From the NCBI RefSeq assembly GCF_030409235.1, contig NZ_JAUFPO010000005.1, forward strand, positions 246,175-310,174: a stretch of DNA of 64,000 bases, in the 5' to 3' direction. A program made the translations under genes and the position numbers. Every line of letters starts with the position of its first letter. Position 1 is the stretch's first letter. The DNA comes from Halomonas almeriensis. GTDB taxonomy: Bacteria; Pseudomonadota; Gammaproteobacteria; Pseudomonadales; Halomonadaceae. Under the pieces are notes generated by a model that was not told the origin of the DNA, made no database searches, and was given only the letters and a program-made list of their open reading frames with translations. This document shows, one piece after another, positions 53,680 to 62,528 of this stretch.

Positions 53680-55643
53680 GAGCTGTCTCCTGTATTGGTG
53701 CTGGCTGGCTGTCTGGCCTGATCAAAGCGCTCCAGGAATGACTCGGCATCCAGTTCTCCAATGATACGAGCGCTGCGTTGCTCCTGGCCGTCAGGGCCGA
53801 ACCACATCAATGTCGGCGGACCGACGACGCTGAAGTGCTGCATGAGTGCCTTGTCAGTCGCGTCATACTCGGTGACGTCGATACTCAGCCGCTGCACATC
53901 CTGAAGGGAGGTCTTGACGCTCGGGTCGGTGAAGACTTCCTGCTCGATCACTTCGCAGGAAATACACCACTCGGCGGTGAATTCGACGAGAGTCATCTGG
54001 CCGCGGTCTGCCGCTTGTGCGATACGGGCGTTGAGGGCTTTCAGGTCTTCGACCTCATCGAACGCGAGTGGCTGGTTGGTCGTCGAGTCCGGTGCAGCTA
54101 CCGTCGAAGCGTCGCCTGTCGGCGCGTAGACTGCCAGCGGGCGCCACGGGTCGTGGCCGCCACCGGCAGCGCCGATCAGCATCAAGGCGCTCCACAGGCC
54201 GACAACGATTGCCATGGCGGTTGCGATCTGAGACATCACACCCGAGGCGTTGTCACCACGGGCCAGGGCGCGCAGCGAAACGGTAAAGCCCAATCCGAGA
54301 GCGCCCCACAGGCCGAGCACAATGGTGTCCGGTATTACGCGGGCGACGAACCAGATTGCCATGCCCAGCAGGATAAACCCGAACAACGCGCGGATACGCA
54401 CCATCCAGGTGCCAGGGCTGGGCAGCAGACGGCTACCGACCGTGCCGATCAGAATCAATGGAGCCCCCATGCCCAGGCCAAGCGCCAACAGTGCGGCTCC
54501 GCCCAGCCAGGGGTTGCCGCTCTCGGCGATGAATAGCAGGGCGCCTGCCAGTGGTGCTGTCATGCAAGGGCCTACGAGCAACGCCGACAGCACGCCCATG
54601 ACGGCTACTCCCTTGAGGCGCCCGCCACGCTGCCGAGACATGCCGGCATCCAGGCGATTGCGCAGGGCGCGAGGCAGTTCGAGCTCGAAGGTGCCGAACA
54701 TGGCCAGTGCCAGCAGCACGAACACGGCGGAGAAGATGCCAATGAACCAGACATTCTGGAACAGCATCTGTAGATTGGCGCCGGCTATGGCAGCGGTGAC
54801 CCCAAGCACGGCATAAGTAGCAGCCATGGGCAGCACATAGGCGAGCGATAGAATGAAGCCTGCCAGCCTCTGGTTCTCTCCGCTGCGACGCTGCCCCACG
54901 ATCAGGCTCGAAAGGATCGGGATCATTGGCAACACGCAGGGTGTGAAGGTCAACAGCAGTCCCAGGCCGAAAAACACCAACAGTGTCCATCCCCAGTTGC
55001 CAGTGGCCAGTTGGGTCGCCAGTTGCTGATCATCTGCCTGGGAGACACCGGGATCGGATGAAGAGCTCAGCGTCTCGTCCGATGAAATAATGGCGCCCGG
55101 GTCATTCGAGGCGTCTTTGCTTCCTGAAGCATCGGTCTTCGAGTTGTCGGTCTTTGCAGTAGGTATTATTGAGACGTCAGTGGCTGAAGCACCCTCGGAG
55201 AGTGGCAGGTCGAAGGTACGCTGCTGGGGTGGGTAGCAGAGGCCAGCATCGGCGCATCCCTGCCAGTGCAGGGTGATCGTATCGGCATCACCGGGTTGCG
55301 TGGTCATGCGCAGCCCGTGGCGGTAGACCTCGGAGCGGCCGAAGTACTCGTCCTCGATGGCCTCGCCCTCGGGAAGGTCCAGCGGTATCTCGCCCTCTGG
55401 CGTTGCGGCAGAAAAGCGATGGCGGTAGAGATAGTAGCCGGCTTCAATGTCCCAGTCGACTGTCAGGGAATCACCACTCTGCGAGAGCTTCAGTGTAAAA
55501 GCCTGATCTGGGGGCAAGATATCCTTTTGCTGCGCCTGGGCAGAGGTGGCCAGCCCGCACAACACCAGCACGAGAGCGGCTTGCGCCATCCCAGAGCGCA
55601 AAAATTCAAGCAATGGTCTCATCATCGAGCGTACTGCCAGCAT
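53676..55643 (-). CDS. dsbD: Thiol:disulfide interchange protein DsbD
   Basis: ~655-aa electron conduit from cytoplasmic thioredoxin to periplasmic reductases. Signal peptide; N-terminal alpha domain with the cysteine pair CADAGLCYPP; Ser/Asp-rich linker; eight-helix beta domain with TFTPCVLPMIP and VGPCMTAPLAG; C-terminal thioredoxin domain with EWCISCEVIE. All three pairs intact. The start is uncertain: ATGs at 55643, 55625 and 55622, none with a clear ribosome site. First gene of the operon. Confidence 0.92.
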   Translation of the reverse strand: MLAVRSMMRPLLEFLRSGMAQAALVLVLCGLATSAQAQQKDILPPDQAFTLKLSQSGDSLTVDWDIEAGYYLYRHRFSAATPEGEIPLDLPEGEAIEDEYFGRSEVYRHGLRMTTQPGDADTITLHWQGCADAGLCYPPQQRTFDLPLSEGASATDVSIIPTAKTDNSKTDASGSKDASNDPGAIISSDETLSSSSDPGVSQADDQQLATQLATGNWGWTLLVFFGLGLLLTFTPCVLPMIPILSSLIVGQRRSGENQRLAGFILSLAYVLPMAATYAVLGVTAAIAGANLQMLFQNVWFIGIFSAVFVLLALAMFGTFELELPRALRNRLDAGMSRQRGGRLKGVAVMGVLSALLVGPCMTAPLAGALLFIAESGNPWLGGAALLALGLGMGAPLILIGTVGSRLLPSPGTWMVRIRALFGFILLGMAIWFVARVIPDTIVLGLWGALGLGFTVSLRALARGDNASGVMSQIATAMAIVVGLWSALMLIGAAGGGHDPWRPLAVYAPTGDASTVAAPDSTTNQPLAFDEVEDLKALNARIAQAADRGQMTLVEFTAEWCISCEVIEQEVFTDPSVKTSLQDVQRLSIDVTEYDATDKALMQHFSVVGPPTLMWFGPDGQEQRSARIIGELDAESFLERFDQARQPASTNTGDSS

Positions 55644-55840
55644 TCCAAGTGAATGGCACAAGGCTGAACCATCGAGATGAGCTGAACATGAAATGGGTGT
55701 TGCCTATCTAGGGCAACACTCCGAGCAAACAGTAAGCTATTCGTAACCGGCCGTTCTGGCGCGTTCTATCCCGAGGGAGCCAATGAACCTGTGTAACTGC
55801 CCACACCATTACGAGGGATACGCATGGGTTTACGTGGAAC

Positions 55841-56704
55841 TCACTCGATGTTCTGAACCTGCTCGCGCATCTGCTCGATCAGGACCTTGAGCTCGACGGC
55901 GCATTGGGTGATGTCGGCGACGACGGACTTGGATGACAGGGTGTTGGCTTCGCGGTTGAGTTCCTGCATCAGGAAGTCGAGGCGGCGGCCGATGGGGCCC
56001 TGGGCCTTGAGCTGGCGGCGGACTTCGGCGACATGGGTCTCCAGCCGGTCGAGCTCCTCGGCGACGTCGGCCTTCTGGGCGACGAGCACCATTTCCGCCT
56101 CCAGGCGCTGGGGGTCGAGCTCCGCGCGGGCGTTTTCCAGGCGCGCCTTCAGTTGTTCGCGTTGGCGCATGAGGATCTCCGGCAGTAGCCGGCGAACCTC
56201 GTTGACCTGCTCACCAATGCCATCCAGGCGCTGCTCTATCAGGGCGGCCAGCTTGTCGCCCTCGCGGGCGCGGCCGGCTTCCAGGTCGTCCAGGGCCCGC
56301 TGGAAGAGGTCGCGCGCTTCGGCCTTGATGTTGTCCAGGTCGGGGCCGGGGACTTCCAGCACGCCGGGGTGGTCGAGCAGCGCCAGGGCGTCGGGCATGG
56401 CGGCCTGGGGCACGCTGGCGCGAACCTCGTTCAGGGCGCCGGCCAGGGCGTTGAGCCGCGCGCGATTGACGCTGAGCGGGCCGTTGGCGTCGGCGGGTGT
56501 GAAGCGTAGCTGGCATTCCACCTTGCCGCGGGCCAGGCGGCCCCGCAGGCTGTCGCGGAAGCCGGGCTCGAGGTCGCGCAGTGCTTCGGGGAGCCGGAAG
56601 TGTGGCTCCAGGTAGCGCTGATTGACCGAACGCAGCTCCAGTTGCAGGGTGCCCCAGTCGGCATCCAGCTCCTGGCGTGAGAAGGCCGTCATGCTGTGGA
56701 CCAT
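55841..56704 (-). CDS. yicC: YicC-family endoribonuclease
   Basis: 287-aa YicC/YloC protein. Begins MVHSMTAFSR, with SVNQRYLEPHFRLPE, GKVECQLRF and the C-terminal PIGRRLDFLMQELNREANTLSSKS. In E. coli YicC degrades the small RNA RyhB and other RNAs. CGGAG lies 6 bases upstream. It is divergent from rph, a gene pair conserved in many proteobacteria. Confidence 0.92.
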   Translation of the reverse strand: MVHSMTAFSRQELDADWGTLQLELRSVNQRYLEPHFRLPEALRDLEPGFRDSLRGRLARGKVECQLRFTPADANGPLSVNRARLNALAGALNEVRASVPQAAMPDALALLDHPGVLEVPGPDLDNIKAEARDLFQRALDDLEAGRAREGDKLAALIEQRLDGIGEQVNEVRRLLPEILMRQREQLKARLENARAELDPQRLEAEMVLVAQKADVAEELDRLETHVAEVRRQLKAQGPIGRRLDFLMQELNREANTLSSKSVVADITQCAVELKVLIEQMREQVQNIE

Positions 56705-56893
56705 GTAAGACTCCGATCGACGAAACGGTTGGCAAAAGTAGCGCTTGGCAGAAGTGCGGAGTGTAAATCATCCCTCGCGGCTGTGCCTGTTTGCCCTCGG
56801 CACGGGCCGGTGTTGTGGTTGAGCGCCACGCGCTGGGCCTGGAGCGTGTAGAATGGCGGAATACTTTGATCAGCCAACAGCAAGAGAGGTGTC

Positions 56894-57631
56894 ATGCCTT
56901 CGGATATTCGACGTCCCAGTGGCCGCGCGACCGATCAGACCCGCGAGATTCGCCTGACCCGCGACTATACCCGCCATGCCGAGGGGTCGGTAATGGTCGA
57001 GTTCGGCGATACCCGGGTGCTGTGCAATGCCAGTGTCGAGGCCGGTGTGCCGCGCTGGCTGCGTGGCAAGAAGCAGGGCTGGGTGACCGCCGAGTACGGC
57101 ATGCTGCCGCGTGCCACCCATACCCGTGGCGGGCGTGAGGCCAGCCGCGGCAAGCAGGGTGGCCGCACGGTGGAGATTCAGCGCCTGATCGGCCGCTCGC
57201 TGCGCGCCTCGATCAATCTCAAGAAGCTGGGCGAGTACACCATTACCGTGGACTGTGATGTCATTCAGGCCGATGGCGGCACGCGCACGGCGGCCATTAC
57301 CGGAGGCTGTGTGGCGCTGGTGGATGCGGTGCGCTACCTGCAGCGCGAGAAGCTGATCAAGGGCGACCCCTTCCATCAGTTGATCAGCTCGATCTCGGTC
57401 GGTATCTACCAGGGTACGCCGGTGGTCGACCTGGACTATCCGGAAGACAGCCGCGCGGGTACCGACATGAACGTGGTGATGGCGGAAAACGGCGAGTTGA
57501 TCGAGGTGCAGGGCACGGCGGAAGCTGGCACCTACAGTCGCGCCGAGCTCAACGCCATGCTGGACCTTGCCGAGAAGGCCGGCGGCGAGCTGTTCACGCA
57601 TCAGCGCGAGGCGCTGGGCATTCGTGACTGA
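56894..57631 (+). CDS. rph: Ribonuclease PH
   Basis: 245-aa phosphorolytic 3'-5' exoribonuclease trimming tRNA 3' ends. Starts [67 protein letters not shown] holds the phosphate/metal residues; AGTDMNVVM. Full length and intact. GAGAGG precedes the ATG. Confidence 0.96.
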   Translation: MPSDIRRPSGRATDQTREIRLTRDYTRHAEGSVMVEFGDTRVLCNASVEAGVPRWLRGKKQGWVTAEYGMLPRATHTRGGREASRGKQGGRTVEIQRLIGRSLRASINLKKLGEYTITVDCDVIQADGGTRTAAITGGCVALVDAVRYLQREKLIKGDPFHQLISSISVGIYQGTPVVDLDYPEDSRAGTDMNVVMAENGELIEVQGTAEAGTYSRAELNAMLDLAEKAGGELFTHQREALGIRD

Positions 57632-57645
57632 GGGCTTCCCTGCCC

Positions 57646-57675
57646 CACCAGGCCGGCGCCCTTGCCGGCGTGGTG
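57646..57675. terminator. Bidirectional hairpin between rph and the crc-like gene
   Basis: Stem of CACCA + GCCGGC paired with GCCGGC + TGGTG (one G-G mismatch) and a 6-base loop, placed in the 71-base gap between convergent genes. No T-run follows on either side, so termination may be weak or Rho-assisted. Confidence 0.5.
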
Positions 57676-57702
57676 AGCGGGGAGGGGGCGACGCTAGACC
57701 CG

Positions 57703-58470
57703 TTACAGGGTGAGGTTGTACTCGACGATCAGTGGAGCATGCTCGGAGAAGGTGGCATCGTAGTTGATCCAGGCGTCCACCACGTGGCGACGGAAGTCGG
57801 GACCCACGATCTGATAGTCGATGCGCCAGCCTTCCTGGCGATCCCGCGGCTGGTCCTGATCAAGGGCCGGCCACCAGGTGTACTCGCCAGCGTCGCGGTT
57901 GACCTCGCGGAAGGTGTCGATGAAGCCGGTGGGGCCGAATACCTGGTCCATCCAGGCGCGCTCTTCGGGCTTGAAGCCGGGCGTGGTCTGGTTGTCGGCC
58001 CAGTTTTCCAGGTCGATGGTCTTGTGGGCGATGTGCCAGGTGCCGCAGATGATGTATTCGCGGCGCTTGCGGGCCATCTTGCTCAGGTATTCCTGATATT
58101 TCCCCATGAACTGCTGCTTGGCGGCCGGGTCGCTGCCGTCGGGCATCAGGAAGGAGGCGATGCTGAAGCGGTCGTAGTCCGCCTGCAGGAAGCGGGCTTC
58201 GTGGTCGCACTCGGGAAAGCCCAGGCCGTACATGATGGCCTTGGGAATCTTGCGGCAATACAGCCCCACCCCGGAGAAGCCGTCTTCTTCGGCATCCAGA
58301 AAGTAGCCCTCGTATCCCTCGGGAAAGAGGATGCTGTCGTCGAGCTCGAAACTCTTGGCCTTGAGGTTCTGCACGCAGACGACGTCGGCATCTTGATTGG
58401 CCAGCCAGTCGAGGAAGCCTCGGCCGACCGCCTCGCGGATGCCGTTGACATTGATGGTGGCGATTTTCAT
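57703..58470 (-). CDS. crc: Crc-like catabolite repression protein (ExoIII homologue with degenerate active site)
   Basis: 255-aa endonuclease/exonuclease/phosphatase-fold protein. The fold is complete ([33 protein letters not shown]), but ExoIII catalytic residues are changed: the QE of LQETK is QN (Asn35), GDWN is GTWH (Thr144, His146) and DH is EH (Glu243). Pseudomonas Crc, an Hfq partner in catabolite repression without nuclease activity, shows equivalent losses and also sits beside pyrE. I therefore call it Crc-like rather than xthA. Start at 58470 gives the canonical N-terminus; it is divergent from pyrE. Confidence 0.78.
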   Translation of the reverse strand: MKIATINVNGIREAVGRGFLDWLANQDADVVCVQNLKAKSFELDDSILFPEGYEGYFLDAEEDGFSGVGLYCRKIPKAIMYGLGFPECDHEARFLQADYDRFSIASFLMPDGSDPAAKQQFMGKYQEYLSKMARKRREYIICGTWHIAHKTIDLENWADNQTTPGFKPEERAWMDQVFGPTGFIDTFREVNRDAGEYTWWPALDQDQPRDRQEGWRIDYQIVGPDFRRHVVDAWINYDATFSEHAPLIVEYNLTL

Positions 58471-58561
58471 ACATGGTCCCTTTTGCGTCGCGCGTGTATC
58501 ATACCCGACGTTTCGACGTTTGGGTAAATGGCATCGGTCCATCAGCGTGATAGGAGGCCCC

Positions 58562-59254
58562 GTGGCGGATCAGCGAGTTGCATCGTCCCTGCAACCTTAC
58601 CAGCAGGCGTTTATCGAGTTCGCCATCGAGCAAGGGGTACTGCGCTTCGGCGAGTTCACCCTGAAGTCCGGCCGTGTCAGCCCGTATTTTTTCAATGCCG
58701 GCCTGTTCAAGTCCGGGGCGGCACTGGCTCAGCTGGGTCGCTTCTACGCTCAGGCGATCGCTGACAGCGGCATCGAGCTCGACGTGCTCTTCGGCCCGGC
58801 CTACAAGGGCATTCCTCTGGCGGCGACCACCGCGGTGGCGCTGGCTGACCATCATGACCGCGACCTACCCTATGCGTTCAACCGCAAGGAGGCCAAGGCG
58901 CACGGCGAGGGCGGCAATGTCGTCGGCGCCGAACTGGCCGGCCGGGTGCTGATCATCGATGATGTGATCACTGCTGGCACCGCGGTGCGCGAGGTGATGG
59001 AGTTGTTCGCCGAGACCGGGGCCGAAGCCGCCGGCGTTGTGGTGGCGTTGGACCGCCAGGAGCGTGGCGGCGGCGACAGCGACTCGCGCAGCGCCATCCA
59101 GCAGGTCGAGGCGACCTATGGCATGCCGGTGGTCAGCATCGTCAATCTGGACATGATTCTCGAGTATCTCGAAGTCCATGCCGGAGACTCGCTCAAGGGC
59201 CATGCCGAGGCCATTCGCGATTATCGTGCGCGTTACGGGGTGACCGAGCGCTGA
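58562..59254 (+). CDS. pyrE: Orotate phosphoribosyltransferase
   Basis: 230-aa enzyme making OMP from orotate and PRPP in pyrimidine synthesis. [41 protein letters not shown] and the PRPP site [16 protein letters not shown] at 58562 is chosen because AGGAGG lies 5 bases upstream; earlier ATGs are inside the divergent gene. Confidence 0.95.
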   Translation: MADQRVASSLQPYQQAFIEFAIEQGVLRFGEFTLKSGRVSPYFFNAGLFKSGAALAQLGRFYAQAIADSGIELDVLFGPAYKGIPLAATTAVALADHHDRDLPYAFNRKEAKAHGEGGNVVGAELAGRVLIIDDVITAGTAVREVMELFAETGAEAAGVVVALDRQERGGGDSDSRSAIQQVEATYGMPVVSIVNLDMILEYLEVHAGDSLKGHAEAIRDYRARYGVTER

Positions 59255-59316
59255 GCGAAGTGCCGGCCTGCCCGGCGGGCGGCCCTTGAACGGTCTTGAT
59301 CCTCAGGTAGCCTTTT

Positions 59317-59799
59317 ATGCTCGATGTGGTGCTTTTTCAGCCCGAGATTCCGCCCAATACGGGCAACCTGATCCGGCTGTGCGCCAACACCGGCTTTCGC
59401 TTGCACCTGATCGAGCCGCTGGGCTTCGAGCTGGATGACAAGCGTCTGCGCCGTGCCGGGCTCGACTATCATGAATGGGCCCGCGTTCGGGTACACGCCG
59501 ACTGGGACGCCTTTCTGGCGGCGGTGGCGCCGCAGCGGGTATTCGCCGTCTCGACGCGAGGGCGCACTGGCTATCATGAGCCGAGCTATGCGCCGGGCGA
59601 TGCTCTGGTCTTCGGCCCGGAGACGCGTGGCTTGCCCCAGACGATGCTCGAGGCCCTGCCCGCCGAGCAGCGACTGCGCCTGCCCATGTTGCCCGAGCGC
59701 CGCAGCCTGAACCTTTCCAATGCTTGCGCCATTCTGGTCTACGAGGCCTGGCGCCAGCTCGACTTCGCCGGTGCCGTGACACCGCCGGAAGGCCCCTGA
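59317..59799 (+). CDS. trmL: tRNA (cytidine(34)-2'-O)-methyltransferase TrmL
   Basis: 160-aa SPOUT methyltransferase modifying the wobble nucleotide of tRNA-Leu. PEIPPNTGNLIRLCANTGFRL, VFGPETRGLP and the knot segment LPMLPERRSLNLSNACA with EAWRQ. Typical length. Its stop overlaps the rep start by one base (TGATG). Confidence 0.93.
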   Translation: MLDVVLFQPEIPPNTGNLIRLCANTGFRLHLIEPLGFELDDKRLRRAGLDYHEWARVRVHADWDAFLAAVAPQRVFAVSTRGRTGYHEPSYAPGDALVFGPETRGLPQTMLEALPAEQRLRLPMLPERRSLNLSNACAILVYEAWRQLDFAGAVTPPEGP

Positions 59800-61856
59800 T
59801 GAGTACTAGCATCGCCAGCCGCATCGCCAAGCTCAACCCCAGCCAGCGCGAGGCCGTGAAGGCCATCGACGGCCCCTGCCTGGTGCTTGCCGGGGCCGGC
59901 TCCGGCAAGACCAGCGTGATCACCACCAAGATCGCCTATCTGGTTCAGGAGTGCGGCATGAGCGCGCGGCGCATTGCGGCGGTGACTTTCACCAACAAGG
60001 CGGCCCGCGAGATGAAGGAGCGGGTGGGGCAGATGCTCAAGGGCAAGGAGTCTCATGGGCTACGCGTTTCGACCTTTCACACCCTGGGGCTGAACATCAT
60101 CCGCGGCGAGCTCAAGGCGCTGGGCTACAAGCCCGGCTTCTCGCTGTTCGATCCGGAAGATGCCAAGGCGCTGCTGCGCGACCTGATGAACAAGGATGCC
60201 CAGGTCGATGCCGATCAGATCAATCGGGTGCAGTCGATTATTTCCGCCTGGAAGAACGACCTGGTGTTGCCGGGCCAGGCGCTGTCGCATGCCGCCGATG
60301 AAGACGAACTCTTCGCCGCGCGGGTCTACGAGGCCTATGTGCGCCACCTCAAGGCCTACAACGCGGTCGACTTCGACGACCTGATCCTGCTGCCGGTGAC
60401 CCTGCTGCGCGATGACCCGGAGGCCCTGGCTCGCTGGCGGCGCAAGATCCACTACATGCTGGTGGACGAGTATCAGGACACCAACGTCAGCCAGTATCAG
60501 CTGGTGCGCATGCTGATGGGCGAGCGGGCCACCTTCACGGTGGTCGGTGATGATGACCAGTCGATCTACGCCTGGCGCGGGGCCCGCCCCGAGAACCTGG
60601 TGACGCTGGGCGAGGATTTTCCGCGGCTCAAGGTGATCAAGCTGGAGCAGAATTACCGTTCCACCGGTACCATCCTGCGCGCCGCCAATACCCTGATCGC
60701 CAACAATCCTCACGTCTACGAGAAGACGCTGTGGTCCGACATGGGCCAGGGTGAGGCGATCCGCGTGGTGGTCAATCGTCAGGAGGAAGCCGAGGCCGAG
60801 CGGGTGGCCAGCGAGATTCTCACCCGGCGCATCAAGGAGCGAGCCGAGTGGCGAGATTTCGCGGTGCTGTATCGCGGCAACTTCCAGGCCCGCTTGCTGG
60901 AGCTCAAGCTGCAGCACTACCAGATTCCCTACAAGCTCTCCGGTGGCACCTCCTTCTTCTCGCGCAACGAGATCAAGGACGCCATGGCCTACCTGCGGCT
61001 GCTGATCAATCCGGCCGATGACAACGCCTTCCTGCGTATCGTCAATGTGCCGCGCCGCGAGATCGGCCCCGGCACTCTGGAAAAACTCGCCAACTATGCC
61101 ACCGAGCGCAGCGCCTCGCTGTTTGCCGCCTGCCATGAAATGGGCCTGGCCGAGCAGTTGCCGGCCCGCGCCGTGGAGCGCCTGGGACGCTTCACGCACT
61201 TCATCGATGGCGTGCGTACCCGCATGGACAAGGGCGATGCCATCGCGGCGATTCGCGGCATGCTCCACGAGATGGACTACGAGGCCTGGCTGTATCAGAA
61301 CGCCAGCGCGCCGACCATCGCCGAGCGGCGCATGGCCAATGTGTGGACGCTGGTCGATCAGCTCGAAAAATCCATGCAGGCCGACCCCGACGAGGACAGT
61401 CCGAGCACCGAGACCGAAACCGACGATGTGGAAGCGGCGATCTCGCGGTTGGTGCTGCGCGACATCCTCGAGCAGCAGGCCGAGGAAGACGACTCCGACC
61501 GGGTCCAGCTACTGACCATGCACGCCTCCAAGGGCCTGGAGTTTCCGCACGTCTACCTGATGGGGCTGGAGGAAGAACTGCTGCCGCATCGCAACGCCAT
61601 TGAGGCCGGCACCGTCGAGGAAGAACGGCGCCTGGCCTATGTGGGCATCACCCGGGCGCGGCGCACCCTCACCCTGACCCTGGCGCGCCAGCGCAAGACC
61701 TATGGCGAGCTGATGGACTGCACGCCGAGTCGCTTCCTCGACGAGTTGCCGGCGGACGCGCTGGAGTGGGAAGGGCGTGCCGACCGTGAGGATCCAGAGA
61801 AGAAGCAGGCCCGCGGACAGAGCGCCATTGCCGGGCTGCGTTCCCTGCTGGATTGA
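59799..61856 (+). CDS. rep: ATP-dependent DNA helicase Rep
   Basis: 685-aa UvrD/Rep superfamily 1A 3'-5' helicase helping forks pass protein blocks. Q-motif LNPSQREAV, Walker A AGAGSGKTS, DEYQDTN, GDDDQSIYAWRGA, QNYRSTGTIL, MHASKGLEF and YVGITRARRTL. FSRNEIKDAMAYLRLLINP favours Rep over UvrD. The ATG at 59799 is coupled to trmL; the frame is open earlier within trmL. Full length. Confidence 0.94.
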   Translation: MSTSIASRIAKLNPSQREAVKAIDGPCLVLAGAGSGKTSVITTKIAYLVQECGMSARRIAAVTFTNKAAREMKERVGQMLKGKESHGLRVSTFHTLGLNIIRGELKALGYKPGFSLFDPEDAKALLRDLMNKDAQVDADQINRVQSIISAWKNDLVLPGQALSHAADEDELFAARVYEAYVRHLKAYNAVDFDDLILLPVTLLRDDPEALARWRRKIHYMLVDEYQDTNVSQYQLVRMLMGERATFTVVGDDDQSIYAWRGARPENLVTLGEDFPRLKVIKLEQNYRSTGTILRAANTLIANNPHVYEKTLWSDMGQGEAIRVVVNRQEEAEAERVASEILTRRIKERAEWRDFAVLYRGNFQARLLELKLQHYQIPYKLSGGTSFFSRNEIKDAMAYLRLLINPADDNAFLRIVNVPRREIGPGTLEKLANYATERSASLFAACHEMGLAEQLPARAVERLGRFTHFIDGVRTRMDKGDAIAAIRGMLHEMDYEAWLYQNASAPTIAERRMANVWTLVDQLEKSMQADPDEDSPSTETETDDVEAAISRLVLRDILEQQAEEDDSDRVQLLTMHASKGLEFPHVYLMGLEEELLPHRNAIEAGTVEEERRLAYVGITRARRTLTLTLARQRKTYGELMDCTPSRFLDELPADALEWEGRADREDPEKKQARGQSAIAGLRSLLD

Positions 61857-61888
61857 ACTGGATGTCTCTTGCCGAGTGTGCGCGTGAC

Positions 61889-62326
61889 CTATTGCGAGTT
61901 GTCGAGCAGGTAATCCACGGCCGCCTCGACCTCGGCGTCCGAGAGGTTGGGATTGCCGCCCTTGGCCGGCATGGCGTTGAAGCCATTGATGGCGTTGCTG
62001 TAAAGCCTCTCGGTGCCCTTCTCCAGGCGCGTCGACCAGGCCTGGCTGTCGCCGATCTTCGGCGCTCCGGCCACACCGGCATCATGGCAGGCCACGCAAG
62101 CGTTGTTGTAGACCGCCTCGCCTCCCATGGCACTATCGCCAGCGCTCTGCCCGCCACTGCTGGCCGATGCGGCCTGGGTGCCGCAGTCCTGCCCCTGCAG
62201 GCACAGCTCGCCTACCGGCGCCAGACGCTTGGCGATCGCCTCGTGACTCATGTCGTCCTGTGCGAAGGTCAGGCCCGTCAGGCCGAGACAGGCCAAACCT
62301 CCCACGATCCACTTGCTGGCACTCAC
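61889..62326 (-). CDS. Cytochrome c5-type monohaem c protein
   Basis: 145-aa periplasmic cytochrome: signal peptide (VGGLACLGLTGLTFA), a Ser/Gly linker, haem motif CVACH at residues 77-81 and the axial-Met region GFNAMPAKGGNPNLSDAEV. An extra cysteine pair (LCLQGQDC, 42 and 48) lies before the haem domain. GTG start with AAGAGGT six bases upstream. Electron carrier for a respiratory oxidase or similar; the partner is not visible here. Convergent with rep. Confidence 0.88.
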   Translation of the reverse strand: MSASKWIVGGLACLGLTGLTFAQDDMSHEAIAKRLAPVGELCLQGQDCGTQAASASSGGQSAGDSAMGGEAVYNNACVACHDAGVAGAPKIGDSQAWSTRLEKGTERLYSNAINGFNAMPAKGGNPNLSDAEVEAAVDYLLDNSQ

Positions 62327-62474
62327 TGCGGCACCTCTTGATGAAGGGTCGGCAAGCCCGGCGGTTTATTATCGGGTTGGCCAACCATGCCATGGTGATC
62401 AGTATAACCAGCATGGCGCCAAGTGCAGTGATATGCCACTACAAGAAGTTCACGCTTACCTCATGAAGTGTTTG

Positions 62475-62501
62475 CCCAGGGTATCTTGCCGATACCCTGG
62501 G
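62475..62501. terminator. Strong hairpin downstream of the baeRF gene
   Basis: Perfect 11-bp stem CCCAGGGTATC/GATACCCTGGG with a 5-base loop, 28 bases past the stop of the gene at 62529. The minus-strand sequence that follows (CAAACACTTC) lacks a T-run, so it is a probable but not textbook terminator. Confidence 0.55.
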
Positions 62502-62528
62502 AGAGGGAGGTAGGGTACTGCGGACCGA

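Noticed and set aside
57703..58470. Functional exodeoxyribonuclease III (xthA)
   Set aside because: Key catalytic residues are substituted at several positions; a Crc-like role fits better.
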